Below, piece by piece: positions 40,741 through 42,272 of a stretch of 42,272 nt of DNA. Every line of letters starts with the position of its first letter. The first letter of the stretch is position 1. Both the position numbers and the translations under genes were made by a program. The notes under the pieces are model-generated. The model was not told where the DNA came from. It saw only the letters and a program-made list of their open reading frames with translations, and made no database searches. Source of the stretch: Methylobacterium sp. E-045 (GTDB lineage Bacteria > Pseudomonadota > Alphaproteobacteria > Rhizobiales > Beijerinckiaceae); the NCBI RefSeq assembly GCF_022829685.1, contig NZ_JAKSYE010000107.1, positions 1 through 42,272 of the forward strand. The letters are read 5' to 3'.

Positions 40741-42009
40741 TCAGCTCCAGGGATGGCGCGGCGGGTGAATGCCGTTGAGGTAGTGGTTGCCCACGTGGAA
40801 CAGCTTCCAACGGACAGGGTCGTGCAGCGTGTGGGCGCGGGCGTTGCGCCAGTGGCGGTCGAGGCCGTGCTGGGCCAGGGTCGAGCGCGTTCCGGCCAGT
40901 TCGAACAGCTTGTTCGTCGCCAGGATCGCGATGTCGGTGGTCAGCACCTTGGATTCGGCGGTCCGCACGGTGGCTTCGCCGACATTGGCTTCGGTCGGGT
41001 CGGCATGGGCGCGGTCGATGGCCTTGCCGGCGATCTCGAGCAGGGCTTCCGCGGCGTGCAGGCGGATGGAGAGGTCGCCGATGGCCGCGATGGTGAACAC
41101 GTCGTCGGCCGCCTTGTCCTGGCCGCTATCGACCCAGGGCCGGCTCTTCGTCCGCACGAACGCGATGGTATCCTCGATGGCGCCCCTGGCGATGCCGGCA
41201 TCGATCGCCGACTGGATGATCTGCGAGACCGGTCCGGCGACGGTGGGGCGGTCGAACGCCTTGACCGGCAGGAGGCGCCCGCGCGGGAGGCGGACGTTGT
41301 CGAGGGTGACGCTTCCCGATGCCGTGGTGCGCTGCCCGAAGCTCGACCAGTCGTTGCTGATCGTCAGCCCCGGCGCATCGCGCTCGGCGAAGGACAGGAA
41401 GCCCTGGCCATCCGGGTCGACGGCGACGATGGGGATGATGTGGGCGAGAAGCGCGCCGGTGCTGTAGAATTTCTGGCCGTTGATGACCGCCTCGTCGCCC
41501 TCGTAGCGGATGGTCGTCTCGAACGCCGCCACCGTCTTGCTGTTGAGTTCGGAGAAGGCGTTGCCGAAGCGCAGTCCCGCCAGGACCCAACCGAAGAATT
41601 CGGCTTTCTGGGCATCGGTCCCGTCGATGTCGATATGCGCGTTTATCGCCAGATGGTTCTGGGTGATCTGCGCCAGAGAGCTGTCGGCCGCCGCGATGAT
41701 CGCGATCACCTTGGCGAGCGTCGCGTAGGAGAGCCCGGGGCCGCCATAGGCTTTCGGCACGTTGAGCGCCCAGAGGCCGCTCTGGGAATAAGCGTCGAGT
41801 TCCGGCAGGGGCAGGAGGCCTTCCCGGTCCCTCAGCGCGGCGCCCACGGCGAAGTCCGCCGCGAGCCGCGTTGCTGTGGCAATGGCGTCCTCATCCGTCC
41901 GGATCACGTCCGCATGCCTGTCCGGCCGCGGACGAGGCGGGATCGGGTCTTGTGAATTGACCCGGGGGTGAACGGTGTAGTCGATGCTGGTCTCGGTCAG
42001 GGAACCCAT
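40741..42009 (-). CDS. SfnB/DszC-like acyl-CoA dehydrogenase-fold flavin oxidoreductase
   Basis: A 422-residue protein starting at ATG 42009 behind a strong GGAGGG site. Blocks typical of the SfnB sulfur-acquisition family are seen: VPKAYGGPGLSYATLAKVIA, NGQKFYSTGALLAH, DWSSFGQRTTASGS and the late GLDRHWRNARAHTLHDPVRW. It is related to the last gene of the operon (33100-34350), so the operon carries two different enzymes of this family, at its beginning and end. Likely reduced-flavin-dependent oxidation of an organosulfur compound. Confidence 0.88.
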   Translation of the reverse strand: MGSLTETSIDYTVHPRVNSQDPIPPRPRPDRHADVIRTDEDAIATATRLAADFAVGAALRDREGLLPLPELDAYSQSGLWALNVPKAYGGPGLSYATLAKVIAIIAAADSSLAQITQNHLAINAHIDIDGTDAQKAEFFGWVLAGLRFGNAFSELNSKTVAAFETTIRYEGDEAVINGQKFYSTGALLAHIIPIVAVDPDGQGFLSFAERDAPGLTISNDWSSFGQRTTASGSVTLDNVRLPRGRLLPVKAFDRPTVAGPVSQIIQSAIDAGIARGAIEDTIAFVRTKSRPWVDSGQDKAADDVFTIAAIGDLSIRLHAAEALLEIAGKAIDRAHADPTEANVGEATVRTAESKVLTTDIAILATNKLFELAGTRSTLAQHGLDRHWRNARAHTLHDPVRWKLFHVGNHYLNGIHPPRHPWS

Positions 42010-42055
42010 GATGGCCCTCCGTCTGGATGGTGGTGGCTGCTCGATGAGGGGGGCG

Positions 42056-42272
42056 TCAGCCCGGAGACAGACCGACGATCGCTCCCAGCGGCACGATCAG
42101 CGTGGCGCCGACGTAGAAGCCGTCCTTGGAACGGTTGGCCGTGTAGGGGTTCCAGTAGGAATTGCCGTTGACGAGGTACTGGACGACCGGCTCGAAGAAG
42201 ATGCCCTTGCCGACGGCCAGATGTGCGTTGGCCTCGAAGACGAACTTGTCGCGGGAATACGGTGCGCCGGTC
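42056..42272 (-). CDS. OprB-type carbohydrate porin, C-terminal part
   Basis: The last 71 codons of an outer-membrane beta-barrel protein; the rest lies beyond the window. The frame reads FVFEANAHLAVGKGIFFEPV, then VQYLVNGNSYWNPYTANRSK, then DGFYVGATLIVPL, matching the end of OprB-family porins. It ends 46 bases before the SfnB-like start and could be the first gene of the operon, giving outer-membrane entry. Confidence 0.7.
   Translation of the reverse strand, partial: TGAPYSRDKFVFEANAHLAVGKGIFFEPVVQYLVNGNSYWNPYTANRSKDGFYVGATLIVPLGAIVGLSPG

Noticed and set aside
39354..41955. Two plus-strand frames of 451 and 475 codons
   Set aside because: Both are antisense shadows of the FMN monooxygenase and SfnB-like genes.
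1..42272. CRISPR array
   Set aside because: No regularly spaced repeats of 25-40 bases and no Cas-type proteins were seen.

Overview
The window looks like high-GC alphaproteobacterial chromosome, probably Methylobacterium or a close relative. This is inferred from the flagellin tail, the branched-chain-type ABC transporter and OprB-type porin, codon usage, and the families on the accessory island; there is no rRNA or other firm taxonomic marker. The left edge is the 3' end of a flagellin gene interrupted by an in-frame amber codon, then a terminator and a tRNA-Ser(UGA) gene at 1094-1183. The right edge, from about 32.7 kb onward, is a backbone operon read on the minus strand.

From the tRNA 3' end to about 32733 the sequence is one integrated genomic island of about 31.5 kb. 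The 16-bp core CCACCCCTTCCGCCAG of the tRNA 3' end (1169-1184) recurs at 32718-32733, next to a P4-type tyrosine integrase (31364-32566, minus). Base composition varies within the island, and several AT-richer genes sit beside GC-rich ones, which suggests stepwise assembly.

Island layout: (a) 1.2-2.2 kb, decayed DNA with a metallophosphoesterase relic. (b) 2.25-8.25 kb, a 2001-codon DUF4011-helicase-nuclease-DUF3320 protein, followed by a small zinc-ribbon gene. (c) 9.2-11.3 kb, a GmrSD/DUF262-like protein fused to an AlbA_2 (Schlafen-like) domain. (d) 11.5-12.1 kb, a serine recombinase. (e) 12.4-14.8 kb, an MHYT-GGDEF-EAL cyclic-di-GMP protein. (f) 14.9-17.7 kb, a four-gene minus-strand operon in which two related secreted proteins flank two small membrane proteins with SHOCT tails (superinfection-immunity and DUF805 families), with a divergent XRE regulator and a palindrome between them. 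(g) 17.7-18.9 kb, a DUF3768 gene and a partner gene behind a strong promoter and a roughly 160-nt structured leader. (h) 19.2-26.7 kb, a probable restriction or defence cluster: a broken higBA, an Mrr nuclease, an MmeI-like adenine methyltransferase, an SF2 helicase and a GIY-YIG nuclease. (i) 27.0-28.1 kb, a cysteine-rich protein with HhH-GPD glycosylase features. (j) 28.3-32.6 kb, the mobility module: a tiny zinc-ribbon ORF, an HUH Rep-like protein, two unknown proteins, an AlpA-like regulator and the integrase.

The backbone operon (42.27 to 33.1 kb, minus) encodes an OprB-type porin tail, an SfnB/DszC-like flavin oxidoreductase, an NtaA/SnaA/DszA-type FMN monooxygenase, LivG, LivH, LivM, LivK and LivF homologues, and a second SfnB/DszC-like enzyme. 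Together they look like an uptake and desulfurisation route for organosulfur compounds. The best candidates for undescribed biology are the secreted/membrane operon (f), the methyltransferase-helicase-GIY-YIG cluster (h) and the Fe-S glycosylase-like protein (i).
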